NCBI GenBank assembly: GCA_021814145.1
Contig: JAKAIY010000015.1
Coordinates: forward strand, 1 to 40,497
Reading direction: 5' to 3'
Length of the DNA stretch: 40,497 bases
From: Chloroflexota bacterium
Lineage (GTDB): Bacteria > Chloroflexota > Ktedonobacteria > Ktedonobacterales > JADMIN01
Shown here: positions 8,468-15,797 of the stretch, piece after piece
Position numbering within the stretch: position 1 is the stretch's first letter
How the letters are laid out: every line of letters begins with the position of its first letter
The notes under the pieces: model-generated
Databases searched by the model: none
What the model was told of the DNA's origin: nothing
Seen by the model: the letters and a program-made list of their open reading frames with translations, nothing else
Made by a program: the position numbers and the translations under genes

Positions 8468-9161
8468 ATGGCTCGCCTCCTTTTCCATCTGTCTCCCACC
8501 GCTTGAGGATGGCGCGGATATAGCTCCACTTGCGCTTGTTCTGCTGCGCCGCCTCGCGGAAGGCGGCCTCGATCCAGTCCCAGGGGTAGCGTTCGCCCGC
8601 GTCGCGCAGCTCTTCGGCGACCAGCGGAGCGAGCAGGCCAATGTTCTGCTCGTACAGGGTGAAGATGTTGGGCCGCTCCACCTCGACAGCCAGACGCCGC
8701 GCGCCCTGCCCATCGTCGCTGGCGTCCGCCCCGGCGATGGGGCCTTCCAGGTCCAGCAGCGTCTCTGGCGAGGTTGTCCCCTGGAGCAGCCCGGCGATGG
8801 CCTCGCGGCTGCGCTCGGTGTTGAAGAAATACCAGGTGACGATCTCGTCATCCACCCGGACGCGCGCCCGCAGCAGCACGCCACGCGCCCGCGCCGACTC
8901 CAGCGCCGCCCGCAGCCGCTCCTCGAACGGGCGCGGGTCGCCCCGTCGCCGCAGCGCGCGCCGCAGCAGCGGATCGGCCAGCAACTCACGGTCGCTGGCG
9001 CAGCGCGGCGCGCCTGTCTTCTGATAGAACAGCCAGAAGAGGTGTAAGGTCACTTTGAGTTCATTGACGTCTTCGATCTCCGGCGCGACGGCGGTGAAGA
9101 AGGCGTCGGGCAACGGCGTATACGGGTTCGCGCCGGGAGGAAACCCGGGGAAGGCTGGCAT
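8439..9161 (-). CDS. DnaD-domain replication initiation protein
   Basis: This 240-residue protein resembles the DnaD/DnaB_2 family that remodels origin DNA and helps recruit the helicase in Firmicutes and relatives. The N-terminal half (about 25-115, LKVTLHLFWLFYQKTG...) looks like a winged helix. The C-terminal part (about 165-230) has the DnaD-type helical module: NIFTLYEQNIG, then YPWDWIEAAFREA, then KWSYIRAILKRW. The last matches the YxxxIxxxW signature. ATG 9161 follows GAGGAG with 7-base spacing, 17 bases after the dnaB stop codon. Its place between the helicase and its loader supports a role in helicase recruitment. The two DNA-replication neighbours make a transposon origin unlikely. 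Confidence 0.82.
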   Translation of the reverse strand: MPAFPGFPPGANPYTPLPDAFFTAVAPEIEDVNELKVTLHLFWLFYQKTGAPRCASDRELLADPLLRRALRRRGDPRPFEERLRAALESARARGVLLRARVRVDDEIVTWYFFNTERSREAIAGLLQGTTSPETLLDLEGPIAGADASDDGQGARRLAVEVERPNIFTLYEQNIGLLAPLVAEELRDAGERYPWDWIEAAFREAAQQNKRKWSYIRAILKRWETDGKGGEPYGTHGRYSR

Positions 9162-9178
9162 CTGGGGGCTCCTCTCTC

Positions 9179-10531
9179 CTAGTAGTCCGGCTCAGGCTGG
9201 CGCAGGTCCAGGTCACGGTAGCGGGTCTGCTCCTTCTGGAAATACAGGCTGACCGTTCCCACTGGCCCGTTGCGGTGCTTGGCGATAATGATGTCCGCGA
9301 TGTTCTTGCGGTCGCTCTCCGGGTTGTAAACATCGTCGCGATAGATGAACATCACAATATCGGCGTCCTGCTCTATCGAACCCGATTCGCGCAGGTCGCT
9401 CAGTTGCGGCTTCTTGTCGGTGCGGCTCTCGACGGCGCGGGAGAGCTGGGAGAGCGCCAGCACTGGCACGTCCAGCTCGCGGGCCAGCTCCTTGAGGCCG
9501 CGGCTGATGGCCGAGATCTCCTGGACGCGGTTCTCGCCCGCGCGTCCGCTGATAGTTCCCTGCATCAATTGGAGATAGTCCACGATGATCAGGTCGAAGC
9601 CGCGCTCCATCTTGAGGCGGCGGGCCTTGCTGCGCATCTCCATCAGCGTGATGCCAGGGGTGTCGTCAATGTAGATGTTGGCTTCAGAGAGCCGGCCCAC
9701 CGACTCGCTGATGCGGTCCCACTCGTCGTCGTCAATCCAGCCGGTGCGCAGTTTCTGCTGGTCCACATTGGCGTCCATCGAGAGGAAGCGAGCGACAAGC
9801 TGCTCGGCGCTCATCTCCAGGCTAAACACCGCGACACCGTGGCCGTAGCGCAGCGTCGCGCCGTGAGCGACCGAGAGCGCGAAGCTTGTTTTTCCCACGG
9901 CGGGCCGCGCGGCGAGGATGACCAGATCGGAGCGCTGGAGGCCGCCCGTCATCTTGTCGAGGTCGGAGAAGCCGGTGGCGACGCCGACGATCTCGCCCCG
10001 GTGGCTGTGGAGTTGGCCCAGCTTGTCGAGGTATTCGCGCAGCGTGTCGCGGATGTGCTCGAACTCGGCGTGCGAGATACGCTGGGAGACGTTGAAGATC
10101 AGCTTCTCGGCCTGATCGAGAGCGACATTGGCGTCCGGCTCGTTGTAGGCGACGCCCGCGATCTGCCCGGCGGCGTGGATCAGGCGGCGCAGGATGGCGG
10201 TGCGCTCGACGATGCGGGCGTAGCTCTCGACGTTGGCGCTGGTCGGCACCTGATTCGCCAGCGAGCTGACGTAGCTGGGGCCGCCAGCCTCCTCGATCTT
10301 GCCGCGCCGCTGGAGCTCATCAATCAGCGTGATGAGGTCGGCGGGCGTCCCGCCCTCATACAGGTCCTGCGCGGCCTCGTAGATCACGCGGTGCGACTCG
10401 CGGTAGAAGTCATCGGGCGCCAGGAAGTCGGCGATCTGCGCCATGGCTTCCGGGTCAATCAGCAGGCTGCCCAGAACGCCGGCTTCCGCCTCGACGTTCT
10501 GCGGGAGCAGCTTCTCCGACGCCATCGCCAT
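9179..10531 (-). CDS. dnaB: replicative DNA helicase DnaB
   Basis: This 450-residue protein is the hexameric helicase that unwinds DNA ahead of the replication fork, and its length is normal for the family. The N-terminal domain (about 8-110, LLPQNVEAEAGVLGSLL) binds primase and loader. A linker joins it to the RecA-like core, where Walker A is ARPAVGKT (208-215), the FSLEMS strand follows, and the acidic IIVDYLQLMQG motif serves as Walker B. The hexamer Arg-finger region (FIYRDDVYNPES) is intact. ATG 10531 is used; ATG 10525 is possible. It is the first gene of an operon with the DnaD-like and DnaC-like genes and starts about 210 bases from the nearest DnaA box. There is no intein. Confidence 0.96.
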   Translation of the reverse strand: MAMASEKLLPQNVEAEAGVLGSLLIDPEAMAQIADFLAPDDFYRESHRVIYEAAQDLYEGGTPADLITLIDELQRRGKIEEAGGPSYVSSLANQVPTSANVESYARIVERTAILRRLIHAAGQIAGVAYNEPDANVALDQAEKLIFNVSQRISHAEFEHIRDTLREYLDKLGQLHSHRGEIVGVATGFSDLDKMTGGLQRSDLVILAARPAVGKTSFALSVAHGATLRYGHGVAVFSLEMSAEQLVARFLSMDANVDQQKLRTGWIDDDEWDRISESVGRLSEANIYIDDTPGITLMEMRSKARRLKMERGFDLIIVDYLQLMQGTISGRAGENRVQEISAISRGLKELARELDVPVLALSQLSRAVESRTDKKPQLSDLRESGSIEQDADIVMFIYRDDVYNPESDRKNIADIIIAKHRNGPVGTVSLYFQKEQTRYRDLDLRQPEPDY

Positions 10532-10610
10532 ACCCCCAACACACCTCTACGGCGCCCACTGGCCCCGACGCTCGCTCCGCCGGGAGGCGCTAGAACGTCT
10601 ATTCTACACA

Positions 10611-10619
10611 AGTATAGCA
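10611..10619 (-). promoter_or_regulatory. candidate extended -10 promoter for dnaB operon
   Basis: On the minus strand the sequence TGCTATACT is an extended -10 element (TGnTATACT), about 80 bases before the dnaB start. No good -35 box stands 17 bases upstream, which extended -10 promoters can tolerate. This is a motif match only. Confidence 0.35.
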
Positions 10620-10741
10620 CGCGGGCGCCGATACCGCGCGCTGTGCGGCGGCGCCTTCTCACCACGCCTCAGAACAAACGAAGCGGCATCACTGAAGGTA
10701 CCCGAAGCGCCCTGTTTGCGCAACCGGAGACCGTCCGGCGC

Positions 10742-10950
10742 TTATCCACTGGTGGGTGGATATGTGGATAAGTGGCGGCCCAAGGGGCGCCCAGGGTGGA
10801 GGGCATGACGCGGCCGGGGCGGGCGAGATGGCTTGTTTTCGCGGCGGCGAAATGAGGCGCGTAGCGGGTTGGCGCGCTATCCACCGTCCCGGACGGTTAT
10901 CCACGAATTGTGCGAAGTTTTCCACGAACTTATCCACACAGATATTCACA
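10742..10950. other. DnaA-box cluster, candidate oriC
   Basis: Eight DnaA-box-like 9-mers lie within 209 bases. Two are perfect TTATCCACA (10763-10771 on minus, 10930-10938 on plus). Others are TTATCCACT (10742), TTATCCACG (10897), CTATCCACC (10877), TTTTCCACG (10918) and ATATTCACA (10942), plus ATATCCACC on minus (10755-10763). The last three plus-strand boxes (10918, 10930, 10942) are spaced exactly 12 bases apart. The left group has boxes in opposite orientations; the right group all point the same way. No gene spans the cluster. The 572-base gap between dnaB (10531) and the next gene (11104) is unusually long here. A strongly AT-rich unwinding element is not obvious; the least GC-rich parts are 10590-10620 and 10905-10955. 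dnaA and dnaN are not in the window, so DnaA control of dnaB is the main alternative. Confidence 0.65.
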
Positions 10951-11103
10951 GGCTGATTGGGCTATGCGGGATGGCGAGACCACCCATGAGACGCCCGCCG
11001 GGGCGCGCGCCATGTTCAAGGCGGATAATGAAACCGCTCCCCAGGCGTCCTGCTTTCAGGACGTTTCAATGAATGCGCGCGTTCATCACCGGGAGGCCGC
11101 TGG

Positions 11104-11685
11104 ATGCTCACACCGGACTGCGCTCCGCCGCAATCGCTCGTCACCTGGACGGCGGCGCTGCTCTATGAGGCGCTTGCGCTGGGTATCGAGGCGCTTGCGC
11201 TGCTGTTCACGCTGCGCCTCGTGAAGGGCGCGCCGCGGGGAGGACTCGCGTTGCGTGGCGTTCTCTGCGCGGGCGCTCTCGCAGTGGCCGTCTGGTCGCT
11301 CGCGATCCGCGCCGAAGCGCAGGCGACCTATCAGGAATACGCGGCGCTGTTCCAGGAAAATATCTACGCATGCCTGGGCGGCTTGCATGGCCCTCCCGGC
11401 GCCCATGCCGCGTTCATGCGGCATATGCGGGAGGTGGCCGCGCCCATCGAACACGCCGCCGCCATCGCGAGCGGGTTCGCCGTCGCGCTCCTCATCGCCG
11501 GCGCGTATGCCCTGGCGCTCTGGCTACGGTGGCGCTGGCGCGTGGCTCCGCAAAGCATGGCTGGCATGGAGGGCGACGAATGGCGGCGGGAGCGGATGGT
11601 TGAGCGCCCTCTAGGCGACGCCCGCGCGGTAGGCCACGCTCAGCCCCTTGCCCACAGGAACGATCGCGCTCTCGAAGTCCGGTAG
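11104..11685 (+). CDS. small membrane protein, unknown function
   Basis: This 193-residue protein is not one I recognise. It has three likely membrane segments (about residues 16-40, 47-67 and 120-146), a soluble stretch between the second and third with QEYAALFQENIYACLGG, and a basic, polar tail. ATG 11104 follows GGGAGG with 7-base spacing, which supports it as a real gene. Its last 75 bases overlap the end of the convergent O-methyltransferase gene, so the tail beyond about residue 169 may be fortuitous. It lies directly beyond the DnaA-box cluster, but nothing in it suggests a replication role. Confidence 0.55.
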   Translation: MLTPDCAPPQSLVTWTAALLYEALALGIEALALLFTLRLVKGAPRGGLALRGVLCAGALAVAVWSLAIRAEAQATYQEYAALFQENIYACLGGLHGPPGAHAAFMRHMREVAAPIEHAAAIASGFAVALLIAGAYALALWLRWRWRVAPQSMAGMEGDEWRRERMVERPLGDARAVGHAQPLAHRNDRALEVR

Positions 11686-12201
11686 CGCCCTCACGGCGGC
11701 GAGATAGCCCGCGAGCTCCTGTGGGTGCGAGAGCGCGTTATCGGAAAAGAGCAGGACATCAGGCGCCAGCTTGGGCAGCAGCGACTCGAGCTGCGCGGGC
11801 GCGCTGTAGCGGTCGGCGTCGAAGAAGACCGCGTCGAACGGGCCGGTGAGCCGCCTGATCGCCTCCACGCCATCGCCCTGCGCCAGCTCCACCAGGTCGC
11901 GCAGGCCTGCCTGGCGCAGGTTCTCGCCAGCGAGCGCGTGTTTCGCCGCGCTGCGGTCTATCGAGGTGATTCGTCCGCCGGATGGCTGAACGGCCCAGGC
12001 CAGCCAGAGCGTGCTGTAGCCATTGGATGTCCCGATCTCCAGCACATGCTGGCGGTGGCTGCTGCGAATCCACAGCGCGAGGACTTCGGCGGTGGCGCGC
12101 TCCAGGTTGAGCATGCGCCTGGCGTGCTCCAGCTCGCCCTGATCGTGCCGCTGGCCTTCAGATTCCAGCTGGCTGAGCAGCGCCTGTAGCCTCGTATCCA
12201 T
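11611..12201 (-). CDS. SAM-dependent O-methyltransferase (class I, COMT-like)
   Basis: This 196-residue Rossmann methyltransferase resembles the caffeoyl-CoA/catechol O-methyltransferase family (Methyltransf_24/3), which methylates hydroxyl groups using S-adenosylmethionine. Motif I is VLEIGTSNGYSTLWLA, followed by the acidic ITSIDRS strand that binds the ribose hydroxyls. DAVFFDADRYS holds the Asp pair that in this family binds the metal ion and substrate, and LLFSDNALSHP follows. It is slightly shorter than the usual 210-220 residues. ATG 12201 has AAGGAG 8 bases upstream. It stands alone on its strand, so the substrate cannot be inferred from neighbours. Confidence 0.82.
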   Translation of the reverse strand: MDTRLQALLSQLESEGQRHDQGELEHARRMLNLERATAEVLALWIRSSHRQHVLEIGTSNGYSTLWLAWAVQPSGGRITSIDRSAAKHALAGENLRQAGLRDLVELAQGDGVEAIRRLTGPFDAVFFDADRYSAPAQLESLLPKLAPDVLLFSDNALSHPQELAGYLAAVRALPDFESAIVPVGKGLSVAYRAGVA

Positions 12202-12470
12202 TTCCCTGCTCCTTCCGCCACATGGCCTTGAGGCGGCCTGTCGCGTCGCGCATCCGTCCCGCCTCTATCTGGCAGGATACGGCTCATTATGGTGGGAGCG
12301 CTGGCGGCTTTGTCCAGCGGGGCGGCGCTGCTCGCCGGGGCTTGCGCTCTGCCCGGCGCCGCTGGTACACCATAGAGGATGAGGCGGGAGAGGTGGCCGC
12401 CAGGGGGCCTGTCGCGGATGCCTCCGCCGGGGCGTGGCGCCGTTGCGCGCGAAGAAGGAGGTCCTCACGC

Positions 12471-13232
12471 ATGCGAGCGCCAGCGGCGGAGATCCTCGCG
12501 GCGACCAAAGGCAGGCCGTGGCCCGTTCCGGCGCGGCCCTGGGCGATGTGGCAGGTCTGGAGTGATCTGCTCTTCGCCCACTGGCCGCTCCCCGCCGCGA
12601 CGGTGGCCGCCCGCCTGCCTCCCGGCGTTACGCTCGACACGTGGGAGGGCGAGGCGTGGCTGGGGATTGTCCCGTTCCGCATCGCCACGCTCCACATCCG
12701 CGCCACGCCCGATATTCCGCCCTTCAGCCGCCTCACTGAGCTGAATGTCCGCACTTACGTGCGCGTGGGCGGCCTGCCTGGCGTCTACTTCTTCAGCCTC
12801 GACGCCGATAACCCGATCACCGTCCAGGTGGCGCGTAGCTGGTACCACTTGCCCTATCTCAACGCCCGCTTCGCCTGCGACTTCGCCGCCAGAGATGGCG
12901 CCGTCCGCTACGCCATGCGCCGGACCGACCACCGCGCGCGCCCCGCCGTCTTCGACGCGACCTACCGCCCGCTGGCGCCCGCCCAGCCCGCCGCGCCCGG
13001 CTCCCTCGCCGGCTGGCTCACCGCGCGCTACGCGCTTTACACCACCGACCGCCGGGGCCGCGTCCTCCGTGGCGACATCACCCACGCCCCCTGGCGGCTC
13101 GCCCCCGCCGAAGCCGAGATTCGCGCCAACACGCTGGCCGCCTCCCACGGCTTCACCCTCCCCGTCATGCCGCCGCTGCTCCACTTCTCCCGCCAGCTCG
13201 ACACGCTGGCCTGGACCATCCGCCCGGCGTAA
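12471..13232 (+). CDS. DUF2071 / YqjF-like protein
   Basis: This 253-residue protein matches the DUF2071 (YqjF) family of unknown biochemical role. Signature stretches are WQVWSDLLFAHWPLP, then LPPGVTLDTWEGEAWLGIVPF, then TELNVRTYVRVGGLPGVYFF, and finally the SWYHLPY region. The fold in this family is an acetoacetate-decarboxylase-like barrel by remote similarity, which is an inference. ATG 12471 is chosen because GAAGGAGGT stands 9-10 bases before it. The frame is open back to 12222, but that part has no ribosome site and reads as Arg/Ala-rich noise. Neighbours give no functional clue. Confidence 0.8.
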   Translation: MRAPAAEILAATKGRPWPVPARPWAMWQVWSDLLFAHWPLPAATVAARLPPGVTLDTWEGEAWLGIVPFRIATLHIRATPDIPPFSRLTELNVRTYVRVGGLPGVYFFSLDADNPITVQVARSWYHLPYLNARFACDFAARDGAVRYAMRRTDHRARPAVFDATYRPLAPAQPAAPGSLAGWLTARYALYTTDRRGRVLRGDITHAPWRLAPAEAEIRANTLAASHGFTLPVMPPLLHFSRQLDTLAWTIRPA

Positions 13233-13333
13233 GACAGGCCCCGCTCCCGCGCAAACTGGTATGCGGTGTGCGGGATTTCCGCGCTGGACGCGCCAGTGTG
13301 GAAGCTGGACGCGCGAGAAGGGAACGGGAAGGT

Positions 13334-14164
13334 ATGACGATCACGCATCCAATCGCGCGGAAGCGGGAAGAGACCGGCGTGGTGAGCGACCTGGCGCGGC
13401 GCAAGCTGGAGGCGTTCGCGCGCATCGAGAAGGAGTTCATCACCAGCTTTATCTTCGTCCAGGATGTCCACGGCCAGCGCCGGTTCACCACATTCCCCGT
13501 CGCGGATACCGTGCGCTATCTGCACGCGCTCTACATGTGCGAGCGCAAGGACCGCCTGCTCAGCGTCCCCCATACCGCCCGGCGCTACGAGGGCGAGCGC
13601 TGCCTGGAGCTGCTGCGCGACTGGCAGGAGGGCCGCTCCGCTGGCGTCATCGGCTTCATCCACGAGCGGCTGGACGACCAGCCTTTCGGCGAGCTCTCCC
13701 AACAGATCGAGGAGGCCGCCAGCGCCGGTGACACGCCAGATGTCCGGCGGCTGCTCTCCGGTCGCGTCGTGCTGCTGAACCGCCTGTTCACCCTCGCCTA
13801 CGCCCTCGACGCCATCTTCGCCTTGGAGCCACAGCGGCTCCGCGCGGAAGCGCGGGCGGCGTGCAAGCGCCTTGGGCATACCCCCGACCAGATCGGGAGC
13901 CAGCTCGCCGATCTGCGCTCGGACCTCTGCCGCTATGCGCCACACCCCGCGCTGGCCCGCCGTAACATGGTCGTGATGAATGGCATCGGCCTGCGCATGA
14001 CGAATGTGAGAGGGGACCGGCCCGGCGAGCGCACCGACCGCGTGCGGCCCTCCGCGCTGCCCGTCGCGCCCTATGCCGAGGCGCCCATCCCCGGCGCGCG
14101 GACGCTGGTCTCCCTGCGCTGGAATCCGCGACGGCTGGCGGGCGCGCCCGCCATCGCTGGCTAA
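13334..14164 (+). CDS. conserved-looking soluble protein, unknown function
   Basis: I do not recognise this 276-residue protein. It appears soluble, with no signal peptide or membrane helix. The N-terminal half contains LEAFARIEKEFITSFIFVQDV and a motif-like run FTTFPVADTVRYLHALYMCERKD. The middle is acidic and helical (RRLLSGRVVLLNRLFTLAYALDAIF), and the tail is Pro/Arg-rich and probably disordered. ATG 13334 sits just after GGGAACGGGAAGG; the frame extends to 13268 without a better site. A nested hairpin about 35 bases after the stop probably ends its transcript. Codon use looks like the neighbours, so it is probably native. Confidence 0.6.
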   Translation: MTITHPIARKREETGVVSDLARRKLEAFARIEKEFITSFIFVQDVHGQRRFTTFPVADTVRYLHALYMCERKDRLLSVPHTARRYEGERCLELLRDWQEGRSAGVIGFIHERLDDQPFGELSQQIEEAASAGDTPDVRRLLSGRVVLLNRLFTLAYALDAIFALEPQRLRAEARAACKRLGHTPDQIGSQLADLRSDLCRYAPHPALARRNMVVMNGIGLRMTNVRGDRPGERTDRVRPSALPVAPYAEAPIPGARTLVSLRWNPRRLAGAPAIAG

Positions 14165-14200
14165 CGCTTCCCAACCCGTCCCGTTCGCTTGACGCTCCAG

Positions 14201-14265
14201 GAAAGGCCGCGCCACAATAGCTTGTGGAACACGGCGCTCGCGCCGTGTCAGTGGCGCGGCCTTTT
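14201..14265 (+). terminator. nested double hairpin with T run
   Basis: The outer stem AAGGCCGCGCCAC (14203-14215) pairs perfectly with 14251-14263. Inside it a second stem ACACGGCG/CGCCGTGT (14229-14236 with 14241-14248) has a CTCG loop. TTTTCC follows the outer stem, giving an intrinsic-terminator look after the 13334-14164 gene and just before the next one. Confidence 0.7.
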
Positions 14266-14279
14266 CCACGACCAGCGCA

Positions 14280-15773
14280 ATGGAAAGCGACAAAGACAGG
14301 CGAATGGTGATTTCCTCCTCAGATAGAGCGGGCCCGCGCGCGGACGCCGCCGGCCATGACGCGATTGAAGCGGTGATCGTCGGCGCGGGCGCCTCCGGCC
14401 TGCTCGCCGCGCACGAGCTGCTGCGCCTCCGGCCTGGCTCGCGGGTGATCCTGGTGGATGCGGGGCTGCCGCTGGAGGCGCGGCGCGCGCTGGCCAGGCC
14501 GCCGATGGGCGGCGAGGGCGGCGCGGGCCTGGCGCTGGGCGGGCGGCTCTACCTTGGCGCGGCGTCGCTGCCCGTGATGCCACCCGTCAGCGCGCCGCCG
14601 TCCATGCGCCCCATCATCGCCGGCGAGGACTATGTGCGCCGGGCCAGCGAGATTGACGCGCTGCTCCATGCCCTGGGCGCCCGCGCCGAGTGGCAGCCGG
14701 AGCCGCCGGAGTCCCTGGCGCGGGCGATCCGCGAGGCGAAAGCGGCGGGCGTGGACTACATCACCAGCTACCCCTCGCGGCGGCTCAGCCCGGAGGACAA
14801 GACGGCGGCGCTGACGGGCCTGCGCCAGCGGCTGCTCGAGCGCGGCGCGCGCTTCATCTTCGGCGCCCGCGTCACCGTCGCCACTCACACCGATGAGGGC
14901 TTTCTGCTGACGCTCGATAGCGCGGAGGCGCCCGAAGGCGCGCCGCCCGTCCCGGAACGGCTCATGACCCGCGCGCTGCTGCTGGCCCCAGGCCGCTACG
15001 GCGCGGAATGGCTGACGCGCGTCGCCAGCGATCTCGGCGCGGAGGTCATCGCGCTGCCGCGGGCGTTCGGCGTGCGCCTGGAGACGCCCGCCGCCGTCTA
15101 CGACCCGCTGACCGATGTCAACCCCGACCCGCGCTTGCAGGCGGCGCTGGTGGATGACGCCTACATCAAGACCTACGCCACCTGCCCCGGCGGCTATGTC
15201 AGCCCGGTGGCGCGTTATGGCGCGCTGGTGGCCAGCGGCGTCCCGGCGCTGCGGCGCGAGGAGCGCCGTCCCACAACGACGGTGGCGATTCTCGCCCAGC
15301 CAGGCGTCACCGGCGCGGTGGGGGCCTGGCGTGGCGGCGAGCGCGCCGCGCGGACGCTCAACCAGCGCGCCCCGGGCCGCCTCACCGTCCAGCGGCTGGA
15401 GGACGCCCGCCAGCGCCGCGCCACCACAGCGGAGGCGCTGGCCGCCAGCCCCATCCGCCCGACTGACCCGACCGCCGCGCCGGGCGCGCTGCACGATGTC
15501 TACCCCGACGCCTACTGGGCCGCGTTCGAGGACTTCCTTGGGCGGCTGGAGCGGCTGGCGCCCGGCGTCACCTCCGGCGAGACGCTGCTCTACGGCCCCG
15601 CCGAGGAGCGCTTCTGGCACTTCCCCACCGACGCCCACATGCAGACCACCACGCCCGGCCTCTTCGTCGCCGGCGATGGCCCCGGCCAGAGCCAGGGCGT
15701 CATCCAGGCCAGCGTCGCGGGCCTGCTGGCGGGCGAGGGGCTGGCCGCCGCGCTCGCGAGCGCGGCGCGGTAG
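14280..15773 (+). CDS. FAD-dependent dehydrogenase (COG2509-like)
   Basis: This 497-residue flavoprotein resembles the COG2509 group of uncharacterised FAD-dependent dehydrogenases. The dinucleotide-binding motif AVIVGAGASGLLAAHEL (about 31-47) is the classic GxGxxG fold with a following acidic LVDAG strand. Near the C-terminus GLFVAGDGPGQSQGVIQAS (about 460-480) is the second FAD contact typical of the family. In the middle, TYATCPGGYV resembles the Cys-containing substrate-side loop of these enzymes. ATG 14280 is used; an in-frame ATG at 14304 is an alternative, and neither has a strong ribosome site. It stands alone between a terminator and a minus-strand gene. The substrate is unknown. 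Confidence 0.75.
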   Translation: MESDKDRRMVISSSDRAGPRADAAGHDAIEAVIVGAGASGLLAAHELLRLRPGSRVILVDAGLPLEARRALARPPMGGEGGAGLALGGRLYLGAASLPVMPPVSAPPSMRPIIAGEDYVRRASEIDALLHALGARAEWQPEPPESLARAIREAKAAGVDYITSYPSRRLSPEDKTAALTGLRQRLLERGARFIFGARVTVATHTDEGFLLTLDSAEAPEGAPPVPERLMTRALLLAPGRYGAEWLTRVASDLGAEVIALPRAFGVRLETPAAVYDPLTDVNPDPRLQAALVDDAYIKTYATCPGGYVSPVARYGALVASGVPALRREERRPTTTVAILAQPGVTGAVGAWRGGERAARTLNQRAPGRLTVQRLEDARQRRATTAEALAASPIRPTDPTAAPGALHDVYPDAYWAAFEDFLGRLERLAPGVTSGETLLYGPAEERFWHFPTDAHMQTTTPGLFVAGDGPGQSQGVIQASVAGLLAGEGLAAALASAAR

Positions 15774-15797
15774 CTGGCCCACCAGCCCATCACGTCC

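Noticed and set aside
14319-15782. 487-residue minus-strand open frame antisense to the FAD dehydrogenase
   Set aside because: Low-complexity Arg/Ala/Gly protein that mirrors the codon bias of the real gene; the sense strand has clear FAD motifs.
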